In this document: positions 45,467 to 55,741 of the stretch, in pieces
Layout: each line of letters opens with the position of its first letter
Numbering within the stretch: position 1 is the first letter of the stretch
From: Rehmannia glutinosa
Taxonomy: Eukaryota; Streptophyta; Magnoliopsida; Lamiales; Orobanchaceae
Length of the DNA stretch: 64,000 bases
Direction of reading: 5' to 3'
Assembly (NCBI GenBank): GCA_016081115.2
Contig: JABTTQ020002844.1
Location: 186,001-250,000 of the forward strand
Position numbers and translations under genes: made by a program
Notes under the pieces: generated by a model
Told to the model about the DNA's origin: nothing
The model's input: only the letters and a program-made list of their open reading frames with translations
Databases searched by the model: none

Positions 45467-48231
45467 TTAGGATCTGGACCCTGCTGCTACTACAGAAGAA
45501 TTGGAGATGCATCAAGCCATGCGGGAATCTAGGATCCTACATGAGCAACGGTTATTGGAAGGACCAGGGGAGTCTTCCACATTGCAGCTGGAGATTGATC
45601 CGATGGGAGTGGTGCAAAGCATATTGCCACAATTGTTGCCGCCACCACGCCCCCGCTCACTCGGAAAAGAAGGTGTTAAGGAGGCGCGGTCGAGCCTACC
45701 CCTAATGAAGGTGTCTCACCACTGTCCCAACGGTGAATACTCAAAGGAAGCAATGGGAGTCCGGAGACGAGTGACCCAAATCCAAGTCACTACCGGGTGT
45801 GCCACCGAGGGGGAAACTCCTCCACTACGACTAGGTCGGAGGTTGTTGTAGATGACTCCACAACGAATCTTGGAGGCGAAGTGGAGAAGGAACAACAAAC
45901 GGATACACAAGCAAGTTATCGCGAGGCTCGGCGGTTAAGATTGTCTCGGTGAAGTGCCAACTACACTGCAGGCTAATGGCGTTGCCGATGCGATCGAGGC
46001 ACGGGGAAGGAAGCGCCCGGGAGTTAACACTCGGGACAATGAAAGTGCAATCCATGGAGTTGAGACTTAGTGGATGCCACCTCGAAAGACCCCAAGCGGT
46101 GACACTTTGTCGAAGGGACTATCAGGCCCCACTGCGATTGAGATGCAGGAGGTAATGAAGGCCGACGGGAGGTTGAGACTTCACAGGGTAAAGAGACGGA
46201 AGCCTGTAACATCCCTCCTACTATCATTGATCCATCCGAAAAGGAGATAAGTGTTCTTCACGATTCCCAAGAAAATCCTGATGTAACCTTTTCGGGATCC
46301 GAAGGTGAAGACGGCCGAGTCATCCCCTATTGCCCATCCAAAAGACTCAGCTGAGGATGTTCTCCCAAGCACGAGTAAGTCTGACCTTAAGGCTACTCAC
46401 CAAACCTTTAATTTTGATGATGAGCCACCCATGCAAATCTTATCATCGTCCGATGACGCTTCTGATATGGCCGAGGACCAGTCAACTCATATGGAAAAAT
46501 CAGCTGAGACCGACGAAGCTATTAAGACAGTTGAGGCTCAGCAAGCTGGGTCAACTCCACAACAGACTACAGCTGAAACAGAGTCAACTACGCGGGCTCC
46601 CCAAGCTGCAGCAGGATCGACTCCACCAGGAACTTCACGAGCACAAGTTGTCATTGAGCAGATTCCCATTGCGTGTGATGATCCGTTTGAAGAATCGTTT
46701 CCCTTCTCTCTGGAAGTACCTGACCTTCCTGAAGAATCAACTCGAGATCAAGAATGTTTTCATAAACCTGATCCCGTTATTCCAACAGACACCATCATCC
46801 CAACAGACTTTGACTTTTATTTTGCTTGGGCGGTGAGACAAGTGTGGTGAGGTTCGAGAAGTTTTGAAGGCCATATTTGCAGAGATAGAGAAGATGGAGA
46901 GGCACCAGGCCTCACTGGACATGAGGCTGGATAACAGAGACGCAAATCTTCCCGATCTTTGAGGAATAATTGTCGATCCGGGAATGGTGGCAACAACAAG
47001 AAACAATGCGCATAGAACAAGCTCGATATTTCGGACATTGTTCAATAAATTGCTAGTCCGGTGGGCCGAGAATGCTGATATGAAGACAAGAATGCAAGAG
47101 AACATCGATCGAATGCATGAATCTCACAACACGAGATGCGATTCTTTGCATGAATTTAATAAGAAAGAACTCCTGCGCGTAGAGGAGAACATGGAGAGGA
47201 AATTCAGCCTCCTCATGGCTGAAATGAAGTCGGTAACAAGTGAATCCAACGCCACCCGCTACGAATTCCGTGCAAAGATACTCCAGCACAGATTGAAGCA
47301 TAACTCGGCTATCACCGCTTAGAGTTCATGATTGCTAGCTTGTTTCCAGGGGTTCCTCTCTCCTTTGATGCCAAAAAGGGGGAAGAGGAATACCTAAAGG
47401 CGTTGAAAGGATCTGAAGCTGAGAAGAAGGACGCAGCTATGAAGGAGAAGACAGTTGAGGAACTAAGAAGAAAGAAGAAGGGAAAATCTGTTGAGGGGAA
47501 GGTTCGAAAGGTTCGAAATTTATGACCTTGATGATTGCTAAAACCCCCAACAAGGTCTTGTCACGGTGATATCATCAAAGCAAACTTCCCGTGACTCGCC
47601 GCTCCAACATCCGCAGTACCCATGGCCGAAAAGAGAAAGATAGTTGAAGCCGGGATGAAGGAGGTGGAAGGAAAGATGGATGCCCGAGTTATGGATATCT
47701 TTGAAACAACATAGAGGCATTCCAAGAGACAGAGACACCTATGCCATTTCGTACGCTTCGGAATCGAGCCAAGATCTCGTTGATGAATTCAAGACGCCGC
47801 ATCTCGAGGGTTACTTCGCAAACATATCCATAGCTCAAGCCGGAATTTGGCTTGGGAAAAAGGCCTCAAGCTATGTGAAGAAGGCGACAGCTGAGCAGAC
47901 CATCGGCGATCACTCACTGGTCACTCTGCTAGTCACTCATTTGGAAAAAGAAGGCCCCACTACAATACACGCCCGTATGCGAGGAAGAAACAGTGGTGGA
48001 GGAAGAGGTTTCAGTCCTAGACCTCTGCCCAAAAACATTGAATATATAGATCCAGGCAAGAAAGGAGGGATCTATTGGGTTGGATTCGACGAAGTAGCCA
48101 ACCTGCAAGTGGCCAAGAACAATGTTGAGTATGTGAAGAGGATCGAGGAAGAAAATAGAAGACAAACTCAATTTTGTGGGAAGAAAGGCAAGAAAGAAAA
48201 AGAAGAGATGAAGCCGCCAGAAAGCATATGA
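45467..48231 (+). pseudogene. Extra post-pol frame of Sire-C, C-terminal half
   Basis: Coding-like text continues across frames: MHQAMRESRILHEQRLLEG (45501); an acidic Ser/Thr/Gln-rich part in 46305-46850 (DEPPMQILSSSDDASDMAED, AETESTTRAPQAAAGSTPPG, FEESFPFSLEVPDL); helices KAIFAEIEKMERHQASLDMRL near 46872; a coiled coil in 46984-47322 (KKELLRVEENMERKFSLLMA). The C-terminal part, 47680-48231, reads LEGYFANISIAQAGIWLGKK, RGRNSGGGRGFSPRPLPKN and GGIYWVGFDEVANLQVAKNN. It ends in a Lys/Glu-rich tail. Total coding span from 43703 is about 4.5 kb. No known enzyme motif is recognised. Confidence 0.55.
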
Positions 48232-48603
48232 GAAAAAGAAAGCGGTGAAGAAGAGAAGAAGAGGAATAGATCAAGAAGAGAGTCAAGAAGAGGAAAGAAG
48301 GAGGGCGAAGGAGATGAAGTGTTGTTGTCCACCCCTTCATGTATTTCACTATGTAAATACATCTTTATGTAAGTCTTCTGTACATCGAATAAACTTGTAT
48401 AATTTCTATACTTGCGTAGATATAGAATAGCATGGCTACATTAAGTTCTCGTTTAAGCTCCGATACACTCAGTAAACAATCGTAAAGAACAAGAATGTTA
48501 TTATCAATAAAAGATTGATTCTACGCATACATTCTGTGATTCTATATTGTCTATATGTATCTTTGCTGTTTAATTATTGTATGAATGTTTTAAGTTTTGG
48601 CAT
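48232..48603 (+). other. 3' noncoding region of Sire-C
   Basis: It follows the extra frame. A purine-rich stretch (48235-48315) may still be frame-shifted coding sequence. The rest is AT-rich and leads to the polypurine tract. Confidence 0.5.
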
Positions 48604-48605
48604 CA

Positions 48606-48621
48606 TCAAAAAGGGGGAAAT
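48606..48621 (+). other. Polypurine tract of Sire-C
   Basis: The sequence tcaaaaagggggaaat sits directly before the LTR TG, preceded by catca. The same core with a similar lead (gatgccaaaaagggggaag) occurs at 47367-47385 inside the extra frame. Confidence 0.8.
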
Positions 48622-50203
48622 TGTTGGGAAATTAGTTTTTAGATTTTGATGAATGCCATGTAAAATTTAGAATAGAAAGTTGGCACCCCATTTTTGTTGT
48701 AAATTGCATTGTAATAGATATGGCTGGTCGAGCTGAGTTAAGTCAGTTATGCCTGAACATGCAAGAAGACAACTGGAGACTAAAAGGAAGACTCCGTTGT
48801 GAGGCAGCTGAGTGTGGCAAGAAGAGAAGACAGGAACTCGACTGAAGGTGCAGCTGAGATGCAGCTGAGTGAAGTGTCAGTCAAGTCAACTCAAGATAGC
48901 CAAGTCTCAAGTTGAAGTGACAGATGAGTCATCCAATGATTGGAAGCTGACTCGAAGTCACCTGGGGAAGTCAAGTAAATGCAGTCAAGTCGAGACAACT
49001 GAAAGAGATCCGTTGCACAGAAGTCAAGAGAATTACTTAAACAAGTAATACTTCCATACTGCCTTTCTTAAAGTGCTCAGTCCCAGAAGCGTGCAAAAGG
49101 AATAAACCAATGGGAAGCACTGCACCTGTGTCAGAACTCTGAAAAGCTGAAGAATCATTCATACGAGGAAATGTCAATTCCAAGAACTGCAACAAGACAA
49201 GCCAACGACCACAAGTGTCTTTTGAAAATTAACATATCTCTTCAACGGGAAAATTTTCAAAAGAACACTATAAAAGGCTAAGGAATCACTTTGAGAAAAG
49301 GTTACCTTGACAATCAGAAAACAAATACGAGCAAGAAAAGCAATATTTGTAACCTGAAATATTCACAATTCATTCAAGTTCAATCCTCTAGCCTACACTA
49401 CGAAGGAAATCAATCTAACACTCACCTGTGAAGGAAAGACAACTTCAATCAGTTGAAGAGGAAACATTTGAAGAAACAAAGGGGTCTACATTCCAAGGAG
49501 GATTGTAGAAAGGTTCAAGGTCGAACCAGTTTCAAGTTTTTGGAGGGCTTCGTGATCAAATCCAAGAACCTTGAGCAAGTGGGCTGTAGTACCAAGGCAG
49601 CTGCCCTGTGAAGAAGAAGCCGAGTCGCACGAGAAGCCGGTTTGTGTGACCAAGGCATCTCCAGACTGAGTCCCAAAGGATCAAGTCAGTTGTGTGATCA
49701 AGACTTGCATCTGGACTGATTACCACTTTGTATACTGATCAATACTTAGTGGATTCCTCCAGGAGTTGGAGAAGAGAGGATTAGAATAATTACCCCATCT
49801 TCGAACCTCTATAAAAATTTATTGTGTCATTTACATTTCAGCACTTTAATTTCTGCACATTACTTTAATATTTGCTGATAAATTTGCTATCCAATTGATA
49901 ATCAACAAAGTGCTAAAACCAAGTATTAAAACAAACTTAAACCAAATTCAAGGGTGTTAAGTCTTCTGCTGAAAACATATCACAGTCAAGTTAAGTTCTA
50001 GTAAAAACAGCTGAGTTATTCTATCAACAGCTCGCCCGAGTCGTTGAGTGGCTAACTCACGATTAACTAACTTAGCTGTCCATCAAGGACTCAGCTGTGA
50101 AGTATTAACTCTGAACGTTTTAAAAAGGACTAAATCGAAAAATTGGTAAGGTTTATTCAGCCCCCCCTTCTAAACCTTACACTAACACCCCTTGGGACCT
50201 ACA
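48622..50203 (+). repeat. 3' LTR of Sire-C
   Basis: 1582 bp, with TATA box tataaaag at 49269-49276. It retains repeated cagctgag motifs (48804, 48852, 48862) that are altered in the 5' LTR. Confidence 0.9.
49269..49276 (+). promoter_or_regulatory. TATA box of the Sire-C 3' LTR
   Basis: Same sequence and position as in the 5' LTR. If active it would read rightward into the Tekay-2 U3, against Tekay-2 orientation. Confidence 0.5.
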
Positions 50204-50208
50204 GTGTT

Positions 50209-50544
50209 GGTGAAAATGAACAAATTTTGTTCATTTTCCTTGTATGTGGTCGTCCACATTGGTGAGAGAGAGGGAGAGATTTTTTGTTTAATTTGTGACT
50301 TGAATTTTTCTTCTTGCATGGGAGACAAAATGCAAGTCAAAGTATGGGCTTGAATGGTGTTGGGGAATATTGAGAAGAATGTTGGTTAAGTGGAAGAATG
50401 TTGGGGAAAATAGTAATAAAGAATTAGTGTATGAGATGATGTGTATAATGTTTGAATTAATGGTGTAATTATACACAAGATGACTAATATAAGGTGTAAG
50501 TGTACAAGAGTTGGAAGATATTTCTACACCAAAATCCCATTATT
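50209..50544 (-). repeat. Tekay-2 3' LTR, middle piece (U3)
   Basis: LTR sequence resumes after the Sire-C duplication and ends at the solo-LTR duplication ttatt (50540-50544). The homologous part of the 5' LTR is outside the window, so this assignment rests on the nesting logic and the two exact duplications. Confidence 0.75.
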
Positions 50545-51998
50545 TGTAAGTCCAAGCGGCTACGATAATCTAGAGGGGGGGTGAATAGATTATCTCCATC
50601 TTTTCGATTTCGCCCTTTTTTCGAACAAAACAAGCCAAGACAATAAGAAGGTGCGAATATAAACAAAACACGTCGATTTATAGAGGTTCAATCCACCTAG
50701 GGCCTAATCCTCTACCACCCCAGTATATCCGGTATGGATTTCAAAAAGAAAAAAGATTTTATTAATTACCAAAATTAATACAACACCAACTTACAACAGC
50801 ACCTTGAAGAGCACCACACTCTTCTTCAACACCACCTTTGAGATTACCACAATCTTTCTTGAAGATTACCACAATCTCCAACAGCACCTTTGTGAAGATT
50901 ACCACAATCTTCAACCTTGAAGAATACCAAATTCTTCAACACCTCAACAAGAAGATTACCACAATCTTCTTACACCTAACACCTAGATCACCCAAGTGTG
51001 TCCTTACCACAAGAACACTCACAATGATATCTTGTCTTTGAATGATAACCCAAAAATTCAAGATTACAACTCGATAATGAATTATACAATTGAGTGCAAG
51101 TGTAATCAAGAATAGCCTAGACCTCAAGAATGTGAAAGTGATAAGCTAGGCAAGTTACAACAAGAATAATGACAATATAAGACCAAGTGTTTGCTTGAGT
51201 ATTTCTTCCTCTATTTATAGGAGATGATTGATACTTGATAGGCTCATCTTGGAATCTGATATCTACAAAAAAATTGCAATTAAAATCAAGATTATAGCTG
51301 TTAGAAATCAATCCCACAAATTAAGGAAAAGCTGTCTGCTGCACAACGGTTAGAATTTTGCTGTCAAACTTAGGGCGACCGGTCGCGCACTAATACAGAG
51401 ATTTGAAGAACGCAGCAAAATTCATCATGGGGACCGGTCCCAGTGCGATCGGTCGCCCCCTATAGGGACCGGTCACCCTGACCAATATTTGAGGTTTCGC
51501 GAGTTCTATTTCGTGAAATGTATTCCCAGGTACCGGTCGCCTCTTTGGTCGATCGATCGACCTCCTAAATGAAATGTTGTCCGATTTTTATCGAAAATAA
51601 ACCTCAAGAAATACTCCAAAAAATTCGTAAAAACATTTTAAACCGATCGGGAGTATTTAGGACAACATTAGAAATATAGTTTTGATGAAATAACACATTA
51701 ATACAAAAAGTGTTGTCCGATATAAACTTCAAGAAATACCCCGATAAATAGTAAAAACATTTTAGACCGATCGGGAGTATTAGGCAACATTTAGAAATAT
51801 CGTTTCAATGTAAAAACCCATTGACACAAAATCATTAAAAGTGTTGTCCAATATTGTTGAAAATAAACTTGAAGAAATACTCCGGAAAATATTAAAACCA
51901 TTTTAAATCATTTAGAAGTATTTGGACAACCTTTCAAAAACACTGTTTTGGTATAAAAACAAAATCATCAAAATCATGATAAAACCATTTATCAAACA
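50545..51998 (-). repeat. Solo LTR of the Sire-B family
   Basis: 1454 bp, starting tgtaagtccaagcggctacg and ending tatcaaaca in plus orientation, homologous along its length to the Sire-B LTRs. It is flanked by an exact ttatt duplication (50540-50544, 51999-52003), with no internal element. This is the product expected from recombination between the two LTRs of one insertion. It is more diverged from Sire-B than the Sire-B LTRs are from each other. A TATA box (minus) lies at 51211-51220. Palindromes gaccggtcg occur around 51368-51560. Confidence 0.92.
51211..51220 (-). promoter_or_regulatory. TATA box of the solo LTR
   Basis: Minus-strand ctataaatag, at the position conserved with both Sire-B LTRs. 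Confidence 0.55.
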
Positions 51999-52003
51999 TT
52001 ATT

Positions 52004-52433
52004 GCCGTCCACTATAGGGGTATTGTGGTAATTCCATATATTTTGTTTTTTCCAAATTTGATGATAATAGATGAATAATATCAATCTCCAAATTAATTAG
52101 TGATATTCTTGATCACTTATAAGTCTCATGATCACGTATTCTAAATCAAATTCTTAATTCTATAAGGTAAAAGTCTCTAAAATAAACAGTCTCTTAAAAT
52201 TCTAAGGTGACTAATAAATGCAAAAATAGTAATAATGATCAATCAAGTGATCATAAATGCAAAATAGACTTAATAAATGATCATGATCACAAGTAATAAA
52301 TAAAATGAAATAAATTGTAAAATATATATATATCCTTAATATTTCCCGTCAAAGTGACGCGGTAAAATAGTCGATCAAATACATAGACGACAAAAGGATC
52401 AATCATATGCTCGGAAAAATCGGGGGCTTCACA
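52004..52433 (-). repeat. Tekay-2 3' LTR, outer U3 piece
   Basis: It ends gggggcttcaca at 52433, so the minus strand begins tgtgaagccccc, the expected Tekay LTR start. The polypurine tract adjoins it. Together the three pieces give an LTR of about 4.2 kb. Confidence 0.8.
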
Positions 52434-52451
52434 TCATCCCCTCCTTAAAAG
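52434..52451 (-). other. Polypurine tract of Tekay-2
   Basis: The minus strand reads cttttaaggaggggatga immediately before the LTR TG, similar to the tract of Tekay-1. Confidence 0.8.
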
Positions 52452-52472
52452 AATTTGGTCCCTAAATTCTCT

Positions 52473-53200
52473 TCAGAATAGTTCTGGATATTGATTCCTC
52501 ATGTCTTCTTCCATCTCCCATGTTGCGTCTTCGTCTCGGTTGTGGTTCTGCCACACCACTTTAACCATCGGAATCTCCCTCTTACGAAACTGACGTATCT
52601 GTTGATCAATGATTCGGATCGGCCACTCGGTGTAGGATAAATTTTCCATTGGAGGAGGAGTATCATGACTGATGATATGTTCGGGATCTGGTTGATACTT
52701 CTTCCATCTTGATATGTGGAATACATCGTGCATTCCCGCATATGGTGCTGGTAACTCGAGTCGGTAGGCTAACTTTTCGATTCTCTGTAAAATCTTGTAA
52801 GGTCCAACATATCTCGGACTCAACTTGCTTCCTTTCTTCGGATTGATCAATCCTTTCCGTGGTGAGAGTCTAAGAAATACTTTATCTCCGACTTCAAATT
52901 CCAAATCCTTTCTTCTCTTGTCCGCGTAACTCTTTTGGTGGCTCTGAGCTGTGCGAATCCGCTCCTTGATCGCTTGACCTTCTCCATGGCCTCCTCTGAA
53001 CTAAGTCGACCTTTGGAATCGGGCGACTTTCGTTTCTCTTTCGGAGTCCATTGGTCATCAATCTCCCAGTGTAGTGGGGATCTACATTTTCGCCCATATA
53101 ATGCCTCGTAGGGTGCCATCCCAATCGTGGCCTGATAGCTATTATTGTAGGCGAACTCGGCTAATGGTAAGTGTGAATCCCAACTTCCTTGGAAATCCAA
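52473..53200 (-). pseudogene. Integrase C-terminus and chromodomain-like tail (Tekay-2)
   Basis: Frame 53200-52847 gives NNSYQATIGMAPYEALYGR. After a frame change, frame 52904-52473 gives VGDKVFLRLSPRKGL, LSPRYVGPYKILQRIEKLAY, HDVFHISRWKKYQPDPEHI and the tail MVKVVWQNHNRDEDATWEME. The stop is directly upstream of the polypurine tract. The tail corresponds to the chromodomain-like module and is intact, unlike in Tekay-1, where a stop precedes it. Confidence 0.85.
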
Positions 53201-54056
53201 TGTGCGAGGCTCGCAACATATCTTCCAGGGTTTGAATCATTCGCTCGATTTGTCCATCGGTTTGTGGATGTCTTCTTTGTCTTTGAAACTTAGTGAGGTA
53301 CCCAACTCCTCGTGCAAGCACTTCCAAAATCTGGAGACAAACCTCGAGTCTGTCTGATACTATGTCAATTGGTACTCCATGCAGCCTAATGATCTCTCGG
53401 ATATAAATCTGCGCAAGTTTCTGCATGCTATCAGTTTTCTTAATGGGTAAGAAGTGTGCAGATTTCGTGAGTCGGTCTACAACTACCCAAATAACATCAT
53501 GGCCTTCTCTGGCCCTTGGTAGATCCATCATGAAGTCCATCGTTATCTGTTCCCATTTCCACTCGGGAATTCTCAACGGTTGTAGTAAACCAGATGGTCG
53601 TTGGTGTTCCGCTTTTACTCATTGACAAGTCAAGCATCTCGCAACGGACTCCGCTACCTGGTTCTTCATGTTTACCCACCAATAACTCTGTTTCAAATCC
53701 TTATATATCTTGTTTCCTCCAGGATGTATAGTGTATTTCGAATGGTGTGCCTCTCCGAGGATTCTATTCCTAATTTGCTCGTCACTCGGTACACAAACTC
53801 GATTCTGGAATCTGATAACCCCATCTTCATGTACTGAGAATTCTGATCTCTCTCCTTTAAGTATCTTCTCTTTCAGTTTTTGAAGATGCACATCAGTCCC
53901 CTGTGTTTCCTTGATCTCATTCAGCAGATCGGGTTTAACTATAATGTTAGCACATGAAATCTGAGTATTGGTTCTCGTCAGATTCCAATTGCTCAGCTCT
54001 TCTAATGATTCCCACTCTCGAATCACAAATCTGGCTAAGCTCGCCTTTCTGCTCAA
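53142..54056 (-). pseudogene. Integrase zinc and core domains (Tekay-2)
   Basis: One frame with a nonsense codon near 53617. The zinc region reads HHSKYTIHPGGNKIYKDL and CLTCQ; the core reads WEQITMDFMMDLPRAREGHD, VVDRLTKSAHFLPI and VSDR. Then a frame slip garbles the middle of the core (after 53360) before TDGQIERMIQTLEDML. Catalytic Asp positions of the first two motifs are visible. Confidence 0.8.
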
Positions 54057-54626
54057 AGCGTCAGCTACTACGTTAGCTTTCCCGGGATGGTATTAAATAT
54101 CAAAGTGATAGTCCTCAATCAGCTCCATCCATCTCCGTTGCCTCAGATTGAGATCTTTCTGGGATAATAGATACTTCAAGCTCTTATGATCTGTGAAAAC
54201 CGTGAATGTTGCTCCGTAGAGATAGTGTCTCCATTTATTTAACGCGAACACTATCGCTGCCAATTCCAAGTCATGCGTTGGATAATTGGCTTCACATGGC
54301 TTGAGCTTTCGTGATGCATAAGCGATGACCTTTCCTTCCTGCATGAGTACTGCTCCGAGTCCTTCCTTTGATGCATCATTGTAGACAAAAAAGTTTTATG
54401 TTCCCTTTGGAAGAGCTAAGATTGGAGCTATAGTAAGTCGTTTCTTCAGCTCTTGGAAACTAGCCTCGCACTTGTCATTCCACTCAAACTTGACTTGTTT
54501 CTGGGTTAGTTGAGTGAGCGGTCCGGCTATCTTGGAGAAGTCCTGGATAAATCTTCGATAATATCCAGCTAGTCCTAGGAAACTCCTAATCTCCGTTACT
54601 GACTGGGGTTGTTTCCATTCAACCAC
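54057..54626 (-). pseudogene. RT connection and RNase H (Tekay-2)
   Basis: This shares a frame with the integrase block, with stops at 54394 and 54092. It encodes LGLAGYYRRFIQDFSKIAGP, the RNase H start, VIAYASRKLKPCEANYPTHD, VFTDHKSLKYLL and NLRQRRWMELIEDY. VVADALSRKA follows after the second stop. Confidence 0.85.
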
Positions 54627-55075
54627 TGTTTGTACCTTCGAAGGATCTACGGTGATCCCGGGTGCTGGATATTATATGTCCTAAGAACACGACTTCACTA
54701 AGCCAAAATTCGCACTTGCTGAATTTGGCATACAGCTTATGCTCTCGTAGTATCTCCAAAACGATTTTCAGATGACGTTCATGCTCTTCTCTAGACTTAG
54801 AGTATACGAGTATGTCATCAATGAATATCACTACGAATTGATCCAAATAAGGTTGAAAGAATCGATGCATCAGATCCATAAATGTTGTCGGCGTGTTCGT
54901 CAGACCGAAAGGCATCACTACAAACTCGTAGTGCCCATATCGGGTTTTGAAATGCAGTTTGGAAATGTCTTCTTCGCGAATCTTTAGTTGGCAATATCCT
55001 TGTTGTAAATCAAACTTCGAGTACACTGTCGCTCCTTGAAGTCGATCAAATAGTTCGTCTATCCTCGGGATCCTC
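54619..55075 (-). pseudogene. Reverse transcriptase, C-terminal two thirds (Tekay-2)
   Basis: It starts abruptly at RIDELFDRLQGATVYSKFDL near 55075 and runs through FKTRYGHYEFVVMPFGLTN, VIFIDDILVYSKSREEHERH and FWLSEVVFLGHI. The fingers (FIRPS..WGAPVLF, DYRELN) are absent: upstream of 55075 the sequence is Gag, not RT. This is a deletion junction. The catalytic DD pair is preserved, but the enzyme lacks its N-terminal third. Confidence 0.85.
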
Positions 55076-55588
55076 CTCAGGGTCCTCCTCAGCGTCGGGT
55101 ACGGGCTCCACCTCGGGTGGTGGCAATGGTTGTGCATTAGCTGCCAAAGCAGCCTCCAGAGCAGCGTCTCGCTGGGCTAGGGCCTGTGTAAGGTCCTCTA
55201 TCATGGTCATCTGCTTGATGAGGGTCTCCTCCAAGCGCTCAATGGTGTCTCGAGACATGTGGGCGTCCATCACCCACTTCTGGCGGCCGTCACTTGCTCT
55301 CTTCATTTTCTCTCGCACATTATCCAGGCGCCCCTGGATAATCTGTATCTGATCCTCCCGCGCCCGTATGGTGTTGTCGCGGTCCTTAATGATGATGGTC
55401 AACTCGTTCTTTTCGTCTTGGCTCCTTGCCAAGCGCTGTGTCAAGTCCCTGTTACACTGGCGCTCCTCGGACAGCTCTAAGGTCGCTCGAATACTCTCAC
55501 GGTGCCAGTGAGTTGTAAGTGCCTGGTAGTACTCCCGCTCGGCACAGGCCTGCTAAACGTCCCACCAAGAAGGTGGCGCCGGCTCCAT
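55050..55588 (-). pseudogene. Gag N-terminus (Tekay-2)
   Basis: A likely start MEPAPPSWWDV is at 55588, with a TAG two codons later. It continues YYQALTTHWHRESIRATLEL, then a long coiled coil (DEKNELTIIIKDRDNTIRAR, LEETLIKQMTMIEDLTQALA). It ends in a Pro/Glu/Asp-rich linker (PPPEVEPVPDAEEDPEEDPE) that runs into RT sequence out of frame. The capsid domain, zinc knuckle and protease are missing, so this is only the Gag N-terminal tail. Confidence 0.7.
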
Positions 55589-55726
55589 CCTGATCAAACA
55601 AAACTAAGGAGGATCAGTCAAAGGTAAAGGAAAGATAAGGAGAGAATAAGGAAAGAATGAACAAAGAAAGTCAGTCAAGAGTCAACTAAGTCAAGACAAG
55701 TATGACTATGGAATCTCCAAACATGC
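55589..55726 (-). other. Tekay-2 leader, inner part
   Basis: Purine-rich 5' untranslated leader between the LINE insertion and Gag (many aagtcaa/gtcaag repeats). It continues at 61680 beyond the LINE. Confidence 0.6.
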
Positions 55727-55741
55727 GTTCTAACTTAGTTT
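55727..55741. repeat. Target-site duplication of the LINE, left copy
   Basis: The 15 bases gttctaacttagttt are identical to 61665-61679. The left copy runs into the poly-T (poly-A on the minus strand). Confidence 0.85.

Larger units (their letters stand above)
35948..50203 (+). mobile_element. Sire-C: 14.3-kb Ty1/copia Sirevirus with a long extra frame
   Basis: The LTRs (35948-37515, 48622-50203) begin tgttggg and end cctaca. The 5-bp duplication gtgtt flanks both sides exactly (35943-35947, 50204-50208). The PBS is tRNA-Met type and the PPT is aaaaagggggaaat. The order is Gag, protease, integrase, RT, RNase H, then 4.5 kb of an additional disrupted reading frame. The protein regions carry many nonsense codons, often consistent with C-to-T change (Trp to stop, Gln to stop). 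Its position inside the Tekay-2 LTR shows it came later. Confidence 0.9.

Noticed and set aside
43703..48231. A viral-type envelope gene in Sire-C.
   Set aside because: No signal peptide, membrane anchor or cleavage-site layout is visible. The name env-like is only historical for this position.
46024..48362. Long minus-strand frames opposite the Sire-C extra frame (for example 47053-47301 and 48017-48349).
   Set aside because: They are antisense shadows of charged, helical plus-strand coding DNA, rich in Ser/Leu/Phe as expected for complements of Glu/Lys/Arg codons.
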